DNA of 64,000 nt from Tretioscincus oriximinensis (lineage: Eukaryota; Chordata; Lepidosauria; Squamata; Gymnophthalmidae), in the NCBI GenBank assembly GCA_022410635.1, contig JAJVDF010001209.1, positions 186,001 to 250,000 on the forward strand. The letters run 5' to 3'. Under the pieces are notes generated by a model. It searched no databases and was not told the origin of the DNA. It worked only from the letters and a program-made list of their open reading frames with translations. The position numbers were made by a program, and so were the translations under genes. This document shows, one piece after another, positions 1-12,264 of the stretch (positions are counted from its first letter, which is position 1; each line of letters starts with the position of its first letter).

Positions 1-294
1 TAGATTATTGAAGTGGTTGGTTTTTGTCAATTGTTAAAAACGTACAGACCATACCTTAGTATGTAACTATGTAGTTGGAGTTCTACCAACCATTTTAATT
101 GGCATAGTTAATCATATGTGAGCAATCAATAATATTTCCTTTTAATCTTATGTAGCAATTTCGTGTAGCTTCTCCTTGCTCTGTGTACTATTCAGGCTGT
201 GTAATAACATATATTCAATTTATATCATTTTGTAAGCAGTCAGGATATTTGAAATTATTTTGTGGGGCTGATCTGAAAATATTCCTGTCCACAG

Positions 295-414
295 GAGGCG
301 AATTGTATGAACTATTTGAGAAGAAGCAACTTTTGCAGGCAAACCTTGATTCTAATTGGGAAGAGCTTCAAGAAGCTCAGGCTTTGGCAGCCACTCACCC
401 AGGCAGTATAGGTG
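295..414 (+). CDS. CCDC7: CCDC7-like exon A1
   Basis: First repeat exon in the window, 120 bp, phase 1-1. It follows an AG at 293-294 (an AG at 296-297 would give a start at 298 in the same frame) and ends at a GTGGGT donor. It encodes [16 protein letters not shown], then [18 protein letters not shown], the canonical A repeat. Because it starts inside a codon, further exons must exist upstream of the window. Confidence 0.85.
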
Positions 415-3400
415 GTGGGTATTTAGTGATCTCCAATAATTCAGTTATTGTCATTTTAAATGTTTTAAGCAGAAGTGAGGTTTTCTTAATCCTTTTTTTT
501 ATCAACATGAAAAAGTAGCTTTTGTAACATTTTGGAGGATTGTTCCTTTAAAATTAGTTGTTTGGCTCTTCTAGAACTCGGGTTCTCTGAAGGTAAATAT
601 CTAGCGATATCTGAGAGCTCAGGCACAAAGAAGAACTATGGGACATAAAGTGATAAAGTGATTAGAGAAAAATTATTTTCTCTATCACACACCACTAGGA
701 CCAGGGGGCATTTATTGAATGAAACTGATAGGCAGAAGAGTGAGAACAGACAAAGGAAAGTATTTTTTCACGCAGGCTCAGCTAATGGATAGGAAAATAG
801 GGATGAATATTTCAATGTCATTTGTAGAACTGGACTGCATTATACAGAAAAACTTCCATGTTTGCAATTGCTCTTATTTTTTATGTTCGGAAAAGGAATG
901 TAAATGAGAAAGTATTTTTTCACCGAGAAGATCATCTGCCTGTGGAATTTTATTTCCAGAAGAGGTGGTGGTAGCTAGCAGCTTGGATAGCTTTAAAACT
1001 AGATTAGACAAGTTCATGGAGTATAAATAGCTATGAGGATGGATATTTTGATACTGCTTCTGGGATGGAGTAAAGACAGTATTCCTGAAATATCATTTGC
1101 AGGTAGTTGAGAACAGGTGAAATTTTTGCCGTCTTCTGTTTTGGATTGCTCAGGTATAGTTGCTGGGCCACTGTGTGAGATTAGATGAGCTCTGGCCCAA
1201 TACAGCAGGGCTCCTATTAAGTTCGCTTATGATCTTATGTAACATGGCATAGTAACCCAAAAACTATAAGTGAGATTGAAATCAGTCCTGAAAAATTTCA
1301 TTCTGCCATTTAATTTAAGACATTGCATAATGTCTTAATCTGAAATCAATAAAGGTATTTCAAATNCTTCCTAAGGTCAAGCTGCACAAAAGTGGTGTAG
1401 AGTAATGGTTGGAGTTCTATATACTTTTAGGCTAGTCACTCTTTTAGCCTAAACCTATCAAACAGGATTGTTATGAGGATAAATTAGAAGAGCTGACAAA
1501 TAAAGTTTGAGCTCTTCGCAAGAAAATCTATCCATATGGTATCATAATTTATTATAGTGTCCAGCTAAAGCTAGAATTGACAAACGACATGAATAAATAT
1601 CCTACAGTTGATATAGAAAGTACCCCCAAAGTGCCAGCTATTAATACGGTATTACATCGAATGTACAGATATAATCAACTCAGCATATATTTATATTATT
1701 GTGAACTGGTCTTTTTTTTTTCAATAGAGCATAAATTGAAAGAGCTGATTAAGGAAAGACAGCATTTGACTGACCAGCTCGATGCAACTGTTGACAACAT
1801 ACTAAATCTAGAGCACCAAATTGAACTTGAGCAACCTGCTGGTAAATGAATTAATAATCTCATAATTTCTAAAATTGANCACTGTGGCTTCAGTGTTACA
1901 GACAACTTTCTTTCTGATGCACTTCCAATTCTGAGAATCATTTCTGCAATGGAAATATATAAATTTATGTCTTTTTCCTTCTTGAGGAAAGATTGTTGTA
2001 CCTCACCTTCATTTTTAGAAGGGTCTAATTAGAACTCACTGATAGCCCTCCTCCTCCTCCTTTTCCTCTTCTCTCTAATTCACTCTTTCTTCCGCTCCCA
2101 GGACCAGAAATTGAAATATTTATCAGGCTCTCAGGGGCAAATGTTTTCTCTATGCACAGTAAATTNTGTTGGGACGTGTATGCTTGTTTAGATGGAAGCT
2201 AAAAAGGAATTTCTCTTGTTTGCTGCTTGGCAGTAAAGTGACTAGTAGGAAACAGCATCCACATTAAGCATCAGACTCTGTGTTGAATAAAAGTATTTGT
2301 GAGTATTTTCAAGAGTAGATTTTAAAAACAAAAAATATTTGCAGAAATGGAGCTCTATGATCTCTCAGCAAAGAAACAGCAATTACTGGAAGATCTGAAA
2401 AATCTCCAAGAAGCTCAGGCTCTTGCAGCAACACAACCTGGTGGTGGTATGTATGCTTTCATTTTCATTCTTTCAACAATTAAGGCATTTCAAGTATTAA
2501 AGGACATTTCTGCAATTATATGAAAAGCCGGTTCTCTAGTAGCATGATACATGTACGGTATGACTGTAAAGCTGCTCCTCAGACAGTTGGGTGTTTCTGC
2601 GTTGTTGAACCAAGGTAATCAATTTTGTTTTTTCAGATTGGAAAATAAATTGGCAACTACATATAATGTAATCTTATGAGTTTCTAGTCAGAAATGAGTA
2701 TCATAACTTCAGATTATGTTTGTTTCTGTAATTAGCAAACCTACACCAAAAACATTTTGAGTTATTATGTGTGTTGTTAAGTTGTCATATGAGAAAAATA
2801 TAAGACTCCTTTACTTTTAACTTTTGTTAACTTTTAACTGAGAGCCAGTCTGGTGTAGTGATTAGAGCATCAGACTCTTATATGGAAGTTTCCCAATTTG
2901 GCCTTGGGCTACTCATAGTTTTTTGTGGCTCTCTCAGCCCCACCTACTTCACAAGGTGTCTGCTATGAAGAGAGGAATAGAAGGTTATATAAGTTGCTTT
3001 GAGCTCCTTCGGGTTGAGAAAAGTGGAGTATAAAAACCAACTCCTTTTCTCCTCCTCCTCTACTCCTTTTCCTCCTTCCCCTCCTCCTTCTCCTCTTTTT
3101 CCTTCTCCTTCTTAAAAGGAGATTTTATTGAATCTTCTTTACACATAGGTAAAAGTGTAAATAGGGCAAGATGTTCCAAATCTAATTTTAAATCCTGAAA
3201 TTTCCTTGTCATCTGCCATTTAAGTTCTTAAATGTGGTTGATCATATTTGAGACCTTCCACAAAATGAAAGTATACCTGGTGTAAGAACCTGTAGTCCTT
3301 CACTTTCAGAAAGCCTAATAGAACAAGCATATGGGCCAATCTTGAAATGATGGTAAAATACAAGCATGAGTGAAGAAGGTCAGAACGCTGGGACTATATT

Positions 3401-6400
3401 GAGAAAAAAAATTGGGAGCAGTTATGTTCCTGTTTTGCTGCATGAGACATTCAGTCATTCATTTCATGATTAGTCCAGGCTTGTTATGAGCCAATCTGAC
3501 AGATCTAGAATGAATGTGAATATTCAGCAAGATACATTAATTAATCATAAATACAATTGCTAATTGTTCTGTATTCTATTTAAGAGGAAAAACGCAAACA
3601 ACTTGCTGAGCAGAGTCGGCGTTTGGCTGCTAATTTGGAAGCAACTATACATGATTTACAGAAAGCAGAACTTCAGATTTTAAAACCACCTTCAGCTGCA
3701 AAANCAAGTGGTAAGTTGAGAATGAGCAACCACATGTGTGTATTTTAAGACTACTATCAGCTTAGGATATGAGTGACTTTCCTGAATGATGTCAGTTTAT
3801 ATGTGAAGATTAAAACTGTGTAGTTAATTGATGAGCAATTAGTTGAGGAGAATTCATGCCCAGCAGTTTTCAAATCCATGGAGCTGAAAGACACTGAAAA
3901 ATGACTTCTGCCTCCTTGACTGCCAGCAATGGTTTAGTTGACTGGAGCTGTTGCAGAGCGTTCTGAGTGTGGTCAGCTGTTCCAGTCTATTTGAGAGATC
4001 TTTTTTCCCAACCTGTGAGTCTTTCATTTAATTTTGCAGTCAAGGAATTGCACGAACTGACAGAGAAAAAGTATCAGCTGTTGGAAAAACTAGCATCTAA
4101 TCGTAAAGAACTACAGGAAACTCAAGCTGTTGCAGCCAAACAGCCAGGCAGTATCAGTGGTAAGAGTTCTTTTTCAAGCTATTTTAGCAGCAGTCTTGAG
4201 CATATGTACATGGCATCTATTTCCTTCTGGTGGAATAATAGCTATTGCAGTACCTTAAAGTATGATATTTGCATAGGTCTAAAAGAAAATTCCTCAAAGG
4301 TACTTTCTGCATTAAATCTTATTCCAAAGTGCTATATGCCCACCTGCATGCTAGTGCAATACTTCCATGTTGTTCTAGATAAAAGATGTCCTTAAAATGA
4401 ACTTAAATCCGGGCAGTAAAAACTTGCAAGAACATATATCTCACGTCACTGTCTTCTTCCATTGAGATATTAGGGACATAGTTGTTGACATTTGATTCTG
4501 ATTCTTCTACTTTATTGCAATTTCACTTTCCTTGGCAACTGTATTATGATTAATCATCAGTTTCTGTTGTAATGAAAGTCCATTTCTAACTAGTTTTAAA
4601 CTCTGATAAATTAATGCTGACTGTGCTTTTATACATTAGCAGTTTCTTGGCATTATATTAATATTTTGCTATTATCTTAATACATTTATAGATAATAAAT
4701 TACATGAATTAGCTGATGAGAGAAAACGTTTGTCTGAAGAGTTAAAAACAGTCCTACAAGAAATGCAAGAAATCCAACGCTTGACTCCAGAAAAACCTGA
4801 CTCTGGAAAAGCTGATGGTGAGGAGACAATAAAAGCTTGTTTTTTCTTAGTATGATCATACCTGGAAATATTAAATATATAACTAACAAAAGCATATACA
4901 GGTCTGCTAATGGGCAACTCAAGACACTCTTCCATTTTTTCTACACTTCCAACTCAAAATCCTTAAGTATTTGGTGGTAGAGTTTATTTATTTATTTATT
5001 ATTTATTTTTAGTACTTTTATCCCGCCCTTCACCCTAAGGTCGCAGGGCGGCTTACAACATTAAAATAGCATGACAATTAAAAACAGTGACCCCCAAACC
5101 CTCCCCACCCATTCACCCCCCCCCAGGTGTGAGCCCGGCCGGGAGGTCCACTAACTACCAAATGCCCGGGTGAAGAGGTAGGTCTTCACCAGACGACGGA
5201 ATGTTAACAAAGATGTCGCCTGGCGAGCCTCAAGAGGGAGGCTATTCCATAATTGGGGGGCTACCGCTGAGAAGGCTCTTTTGCGTGCCCCAGTTGTTCT
5301 CCATGAAGAGGGCACCACGAGCCTATTCTCCCCAGCGGACCTGAGGCAGCGGGTTGGCCTGTACAGGAGTAGACGGTCCCTTAGGTACGCAGGTCCCAAG
5401 CCGTTTAGGACTTTATATGTCAAAACAAGCACTTTGAATTGGGCTCGGAAGCGAATTGGAAGCCAGTGCAGTTGTTTCAGGATCGGNGTAATATGGGCCC
5501 GACCCGGGGTCCCGGTCAACAACCGGGCCGCCATATTTTGCACCAGCTCCAGCCTCCGGACCGTCTTCAAAGGCAGCCCCACGTAGAGAGCGTTACAGTA
5601 GTCCAATCTGGAGGTTACAAGAGCGTGGATAACTGTTGCCAGGTTCTCCGCATCCAGGTAGGCCCTGAGCTGGCGGACCAACCGGAGGTTGTAGTGGGCA
5701 CTCCTGCTCACCGCTGCCACCTGGCCCTCCAGGGACAGCGGCGTATCCAGGAATACCCCCAAATCACGCACTTTGCTATTAATGGGCAGGGCGACCCCAT
5801 CAAGCATTGGGAGTCGCCTAACCTCCTGGACACGGTTTCCCCGGACAAACAGCACCTCCGTCTTATCTGGATTCAGCTTTAGCTTATTGGCCCACATCCA
5901 GCCCATTGCTGCCTCCAGGCAGCGGTCCAGCACTTCCACGGCTTCTCCCGATTCAGATGGAACGGAGATATAGAGCTGGGTATCATCAGCATACTGATGG
6001 CACCCAATTCCATACCCCCTGATGATCTCTCCCAGCGGCTTCATATAGATGTTAAAGAGCATGGGGGCTAAAACCGACCCCTGAGGAACCCCACAAGTGA
6101 GCTCCCAAGGTGCCGAACAGCAATCGCCCAATGCCACTCTCTGCATCCTCCCCGAGAGGTAGGAGGAGAACCACCGCAAAGCAGTGTCTCTCACTCCCAC
6201 CTCCCGGAGACGCCGCAGAAGGATACTGTGGTCAATGGTATCGAAAGCCGCTGAGAGGTCAAGGAGAACCAGTAGGGACGCATTGCCCCGATCTCTCTCC
6301 CCAAGCAGATCATCCATCAGGGCGACCAGAGCCGTTTCAGTACCGAACCCCGGCCTGAAACCAGACTGACATGGGTCAAGATAATCGGTTTCATCCAAGT

Positions 6401-9400
6401 ATGCCTGCAGCTGGCCCGCCACCACCTTCTCTAGAACCTTGCCCAAAAAGGGGATATTCGCCACCGGGCGATAGTTGTCCAGTACCTCCGGATCCAGGGA
6501 GGCCCGCTTCAGGAGGGGACNCACCACCGCCTCTTTCAAAGCAGGTGGAACCTTGCCCTCCCGAAGGGACGCATTGATCACCTCCTGGACCCAGAGGCCT
6601 AATCCCCCTCTGCTGGACTTGACCAGCCAGGAAGGGCAAGGATCCAGAGGGGAGGAAGTGGGACGGACCCCCGCAAGCAACTTGTCCACTTCCTCAAGCC
6701 GCAATAACCGAAACTGGTCCAGGATAACATGATAAGACGGTGCTCTCGACGTCTCCATTGGACTACTCCTAAAACTGGAGTCCAGCTCCTGACGTATCCG
6801 AGCGACTTTATCCTTAAAGTGACCAGCTAATTTGTCACAGAGAGCATCCGAGGCTGGGAGTGATGACCCTGGCTGGTCCGTTGTGGCCAGCCTCCTCACC
6901 ATCCGGAATAGCTCCGCTGGACGGTCACTAGAGGACGCAATGCTGGCGGAGATATATAGTTTCTTCTCCNCCGTCACCGCCACCTGGTAGGCACGATGAT
7001 GTGCNCGTACCCGTGCTCGGTNGGACTCATCTCGGGACTTCCTCCACTTGCTCTCCAGCCGTCGTCCCTCTTGCTTCATCGCTCGCAGCTCCCTGGTGTA
7101 CCAAAGAGCCCAGCGCGCTCTGCAAGAGTTCTGAGGGCACTTAGGTGCGATCACATCGATAGCCCTAGCCATCTCCCGATTCCAATGGGAGACCTGGGCC
7201 CCAACATGAGCGCCATGGTTTTATGGTTCCCAGTCGAATTAGACACTCATTTGCCTGCTGGTAAATCATTTAACTGAATGATTGGTTATTTGTGTTTGGT
7301 TTCAAATTTATTTGAAAAAAAAAGATGCTATTTTTTCCAAAGGGAAAAAGCCACAGGGAAAAAAACACAGTGAATGCATACTGCTTGCTCAAATTTTTCA
7401 TGTTCATGTGTGGGAGATTGTTTTGGTTTAATCTAATCTTGAGAAATTCAAATAACCATGTGTTCAATTCAGTTAGAACATTTGCGTATACATATATTTG
7501 ATTGATTTTTTTTTAACATGAACTGAATTTTTCACATCTCTATTTAGTGGAAAATAGGGNTTTGAGGGGCATTTGTGTATGTAGGAGTCTTTCCTTCTTT
7601 AGTTATTATGGTCTTGCAGACTGATATTTCCTCCTTNGTCCTCAATATTCATTTTTAGTGCTTACTCATCATGATTTGGGATTTACGTTAGAAGATTTTA
7701 AAATGTGGCTGCATTCCAACTAGTGTTCCAGTTCTGCCCTCTTACAGAATGCAATCTCCACTCATTACTTGCTTACAAGTCTAATTTTTTTCTTTTAAAC
7801 ATTTTGGCTGTTAAGATTCCTTTCTTGCTTGCTGAAAATTGCTTATAGTATTGTAAACCTATGAATTCTTGCTTATTGCGTCCATAGGGATAATCACACA
7901 AGCAACTGATTATTATGTATTATGTCTTCCTATTTATCTGGGCTTTGGGAATAGTTTGCACTTTTGCCTTCCGCTGTGTGCGTGTGTGTTTCCCACATTG
8001 GGGATACAGAAGAATACTTTGTTTTCTCCTTTTTAATTGCATCTATACTTTATTGGACTTCCAGGAACGAAGAAAACTGGAAAATATCTGTAATTTAAAG
8101 CCTGCCTATGAGGGGGAAAATACTGACCTAAGATAATCTGTAGATGAAGCTTTTCCACTGGGAATGATTTAGTAATCTCTCTGCCATGGGCAATCAAAAC
8201 AGTCACTCAAAGGATTTTTTAAGCATTTCAGTCTTAATAAAACTTTGATGGCACTGGACACATAGGTGTTCTAGTTGCAACATATTGCAAAGTAATATAG
8301 TAGCTTTAATCCCTTTTTGTATGTACCTGCTTTAACTTTTGCATGTACATGTGCTTTAACTTGAGGTGGATTCACTGCAGCCACATGCATTTGCATTCAA
8401 ATTAGAATATTTGCTGCTTTGCAAATGCCAAAAATTGTTGTGCAGGACCTTGCAGGCAAGCATATGTTGCATTTGAAGTACAGCATCTTGGGCATCTCTG
8501 AACTTTCAGCACTTTATTGTGGACAATCTCAAAAGCAATCACTACAAGAAGCCTGTGACAAGAGCTTCCAGAGGTGCAACAAAGATGTATTGCAACACCA
8601 GAGATGCCTGTGGTGTTTTTGGAGGCACTTCAGATCCAAGCTGCTATAACAAATGTCATAAGNACGTAAGAACATAAGAGGAGCCCTGCTGAATCAGGCC
8701 AGAGCCCATCTAGTCCAGCATTCTGTCTCACACAGAGGCCCACCAGTTGCACCTGGGCAGTCTGAACAGAAGAAGNCAAAATCTTCACCCTGTCTAGGCA
8801 GTTACAGAGTGATGCTCCAGGGGCTTCTGGATCAGAGTAGGAAAGAGTATGCTTTTGCAAAGACATACCATTTCAGAGACATACCAAATTGCACAACCAA
8901 GATGGATCATGTGGAGCTCTATGAAGATTGCTGGACACCAGAGTCCTTAACATAGGCTTTGAAGCTTGTATTAATTTGTCACTCAGTCCCTCCAAGTGCA
9001 GAATGAGCTTCTCTTTGGTCTTATCCCCATTAAGCATTATTCTGGACTATATCTCAGAATAAGAATTGCCACCTACATGCTACTGGAGTCTGTGGCAGGT
9101 TCCAAATCGGGTCTGCCTTATCTACACTGGCATGTAGATGACTAAACTCAGTACCAAGATAGAGCCAGTAGGGACAAGGTCTATCTGTAAGTTTGTGTGA
9201 ATATACACAAATTTGAGGCTTTGGCAAATTATGTTTGCAAATTAATGGTAAGGAAGCAAAGACTTGAAAATGTGCGAGGGCATGATAAAGTAATGATGGA
9301 TCGCCTCAAACTCCTTTTCTTCTTCCTCCTTCTTCTTCTTCAAATTAGGTTAGTTACAAGTGGGTTGGCTTTCGCTGTGTTGACTGAAATTATTTTAGCT

Positions 9401-12170
9401 AAGGTTATTCTAATGAAATGTTTGTTCTAGAAAGAGAATTAAATGAATTAATTAAGAAGAAACAACAGCTGCTGAACAATTTGGAAACCAATCAGATAGA
9501 CCTGGATGAAGCTGAAGTTCTTGCATCTATCCATCCAGGGAGTGTCAGTGGTATGTATGCTGATTTGTGATTTGAGATACGTACGTTTTGAGACATAGTC
9601 TTAAATACCTCCACTTGCAACCAAGATCATGTGATACAATTGACTTGATCATTAGGTTCAAACAGCTCTTTCAAGGATACAACAGTCAACTTCTATATTA
9701 TCATTGTATATTTGCCCTTTTCTCATATATTTGTTGCCAAAGTGTTGCGTGTACATTCCAAGTCAAACGTACCGTAGCTTTTAATATAATTTCTCTTGTT
9801 CAAATCATCATGCATAGTAGATATGCNTGCTTTTCATTTCAAAGTTCTTATTATGTTATATGTTATATTTTTGTTGTTCCTGTGACCTTTGATGAAAAAG
9901 TGACTTGTAGATTTTTAAAATAATCAGTGCATGGTCAGTGGCAAGGAATTATGGATCTAGAGTTTGGCATGTAATACCTTCCTTTTTAGTATAATTCAAC
10001 ATTTTAATGGAATAAAGCAGAACCAACTGTAACCCTTGCAAACATCGAGGGCTGTAATTCTCCCCCATTTCCAGTTGCATGTGATTCGTAGAATCATAGA
10101 GTAGCCATTTTCTTTCATGGCATTGTAATTCAATATATATATATATTGAGTTACAATGCCATGAAAGAAAATGGCTACTCTATATATATATTAAAAAAAA
10201 CTTTAAAATCAAAGGGACATTTTATAAGGCTTCACTTAGACTAAGCCCTCATATGAAAAGGAGAATCATAATAGGTTTGCTACTCCAGTATATAATATTG
10301 CATAAACAAGTAGATATTGCCCAGGACATTTGGACCTAATACAGGTGAAACCCCTTTATAAAGAACCCCAATACAATTGCATCATTGTATTGGAAGTCGC
10401 ATGCATGGCACATCTAGCCCCAGGACTTGAGAAGTGAGAAAATCCTGGTATGAGGTACATGGGATGAGCATCCCGCATATGTCAAACAAAATGGGACATT
10501 ATCATACAGCAAACATGAAAAGCGAATTTGAAAGTCTCGGTGGAATACCCATGAGACGAATGTTGGTTACAATGGGTTTTGCTATAACAAAATTTCATTT
10601 CAAAGAGTACATCCATCTGACCCCTTGGCATAATGGGGTTTCACCTGTAATATACATTCCTTGTGTAAAATAATGTTTTCATGGAATTTAAATATATGCA
10701 TAACATTTAAAACGTAAACCTTGCCGATGTCATTTTCCAGTCACTAAGAAGAGAAGAATTTTCTTATAAATTAGTGAGAAAAAATAGATGTAAAATAATT
10801 AAAAGCATTAGTGTAAAAATATGAAAATATATATGATATTGTTTTGCAACCTGCATGATACATCTATTCCAGTTATGATTTGGCATGGAATTATTTTGTA
10901 GGGCAAAGACTACAGGAACTGGTTGAGGAAAAGAAGCGTTTGACTACAGATCTAGAGTCAACTCTTCGCAAAATCATAGTACAAGAAGTAAAACAACATA
11001 GTACTCAACCCAATGGTATGTACAGAGAAAGAGACATTGAAGCTTAATGTTGAAATACTGCTGAATACGTATTTCCCATAAATACTGCTGAAGATATTTC
11101 AGTAGCTCCAGGCTAATAAAAGTGAGCAGAGATTGCAAGCACTCAATGTTTTCTTACCTTGTTTTGGGCACAATGTTCCATGATTTGCCTGCCCAGCCAT
11201 ACACGTGACAGCATGAACGGCACAGTCGCTAAGGAGACAGTCTTTCATCTGAGAGATTGGGTTTCGAAGCCCTGTGTCGGATGTGGGGAGGGCTGAATGC
11301 CTTTCACTAGCTTACAGCTCTAGCCAACTCAGCTATTCAATAGGAATGCAAATTTGTAATCTGCATTTCAATTAGATAAATGTGTACCATCATTAACCCA
11401 ATGGGGAAGATAGAATAAGATGTAAGCCTTTGGGTAAAGGCTATGCTGTCTGTTGAGATGAACAGCACTAGAACATGCCAGCCAGTAAATTCTGAAGGCA
11501 AGTGTGTTCCTGGAAAATCTCAGTGAAGTCTGCAATCACTTTTAAATGGCAGATTTCCCTCTGTTTCCCTCGTTGTGTGCATGCACCCAGCCCCAAAGAT
11601 AGATATACAGAACCTACCACACACAGATGTTTTATCATTTATATTGAGTGCACAACTAAAATATTAGTCTTCCCCAAACAGGCATATTTTATTGTTTTGG
11701 CCATTAAAAAATGGCTACAGAGGCCCACAGATTGAAGTCTGGAAGACTAGAGTCCATCTAGTCCAGCACTCTGTCTCATACAGTGGCTGTCAGAAATATT
11801 CCCTGACATGAAAAATCAAGGGGTTCAGAATGGGGTCTTATTGCTGGACGGGCTCATATAGCCATCAACTCAGTGATCTCAGTGACAGTTGCTCAGGATC
11901 CTGAAGGGAAACTACTGGGTCTTGCATTTTGCAGGGTACATGGTGGGAAATTTCTGGGGTTTGTATCAATGATGGAAACTCCCAGAAGCTAAATATTGTG
12001 CAGGGAACCCAAAAATCTTGAGCAGCCCTGGGCAAGCTTTGCGTGCAAAATGTGCAAGAATTTTTATGCTATTACTTCCTGGGCTGGCAGGAAGTGATGT
12101 CAAATGTGATGTCACTTCCTATGTGCAATAGGAAGTGATGTCACTCTGGGTGGTATTTCCTTGGAAGCAA

Positions 12171-12264
<94 letters not shown>

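Noticed and set aside
1471..1530. Apparent decayed B exon ([10 protein letters not shown] then a stop) upstream of B1
   Set aside because: The preceding 'caggattgttatgaggataa' is typical of squamate SINE text, so the likeness to B1 is probably chance.
5281..7277. Several + strand frames of 60-147 codons
   Set aside because: Shadows of the antisense L2 reverse-transcriptase frame.
8065..8136. Possible extra repeat exon starting [13 protein letters not shown]
   Set aside because: Readable only in phase 0, no donor, early stop; does not fit the 1-1 array.
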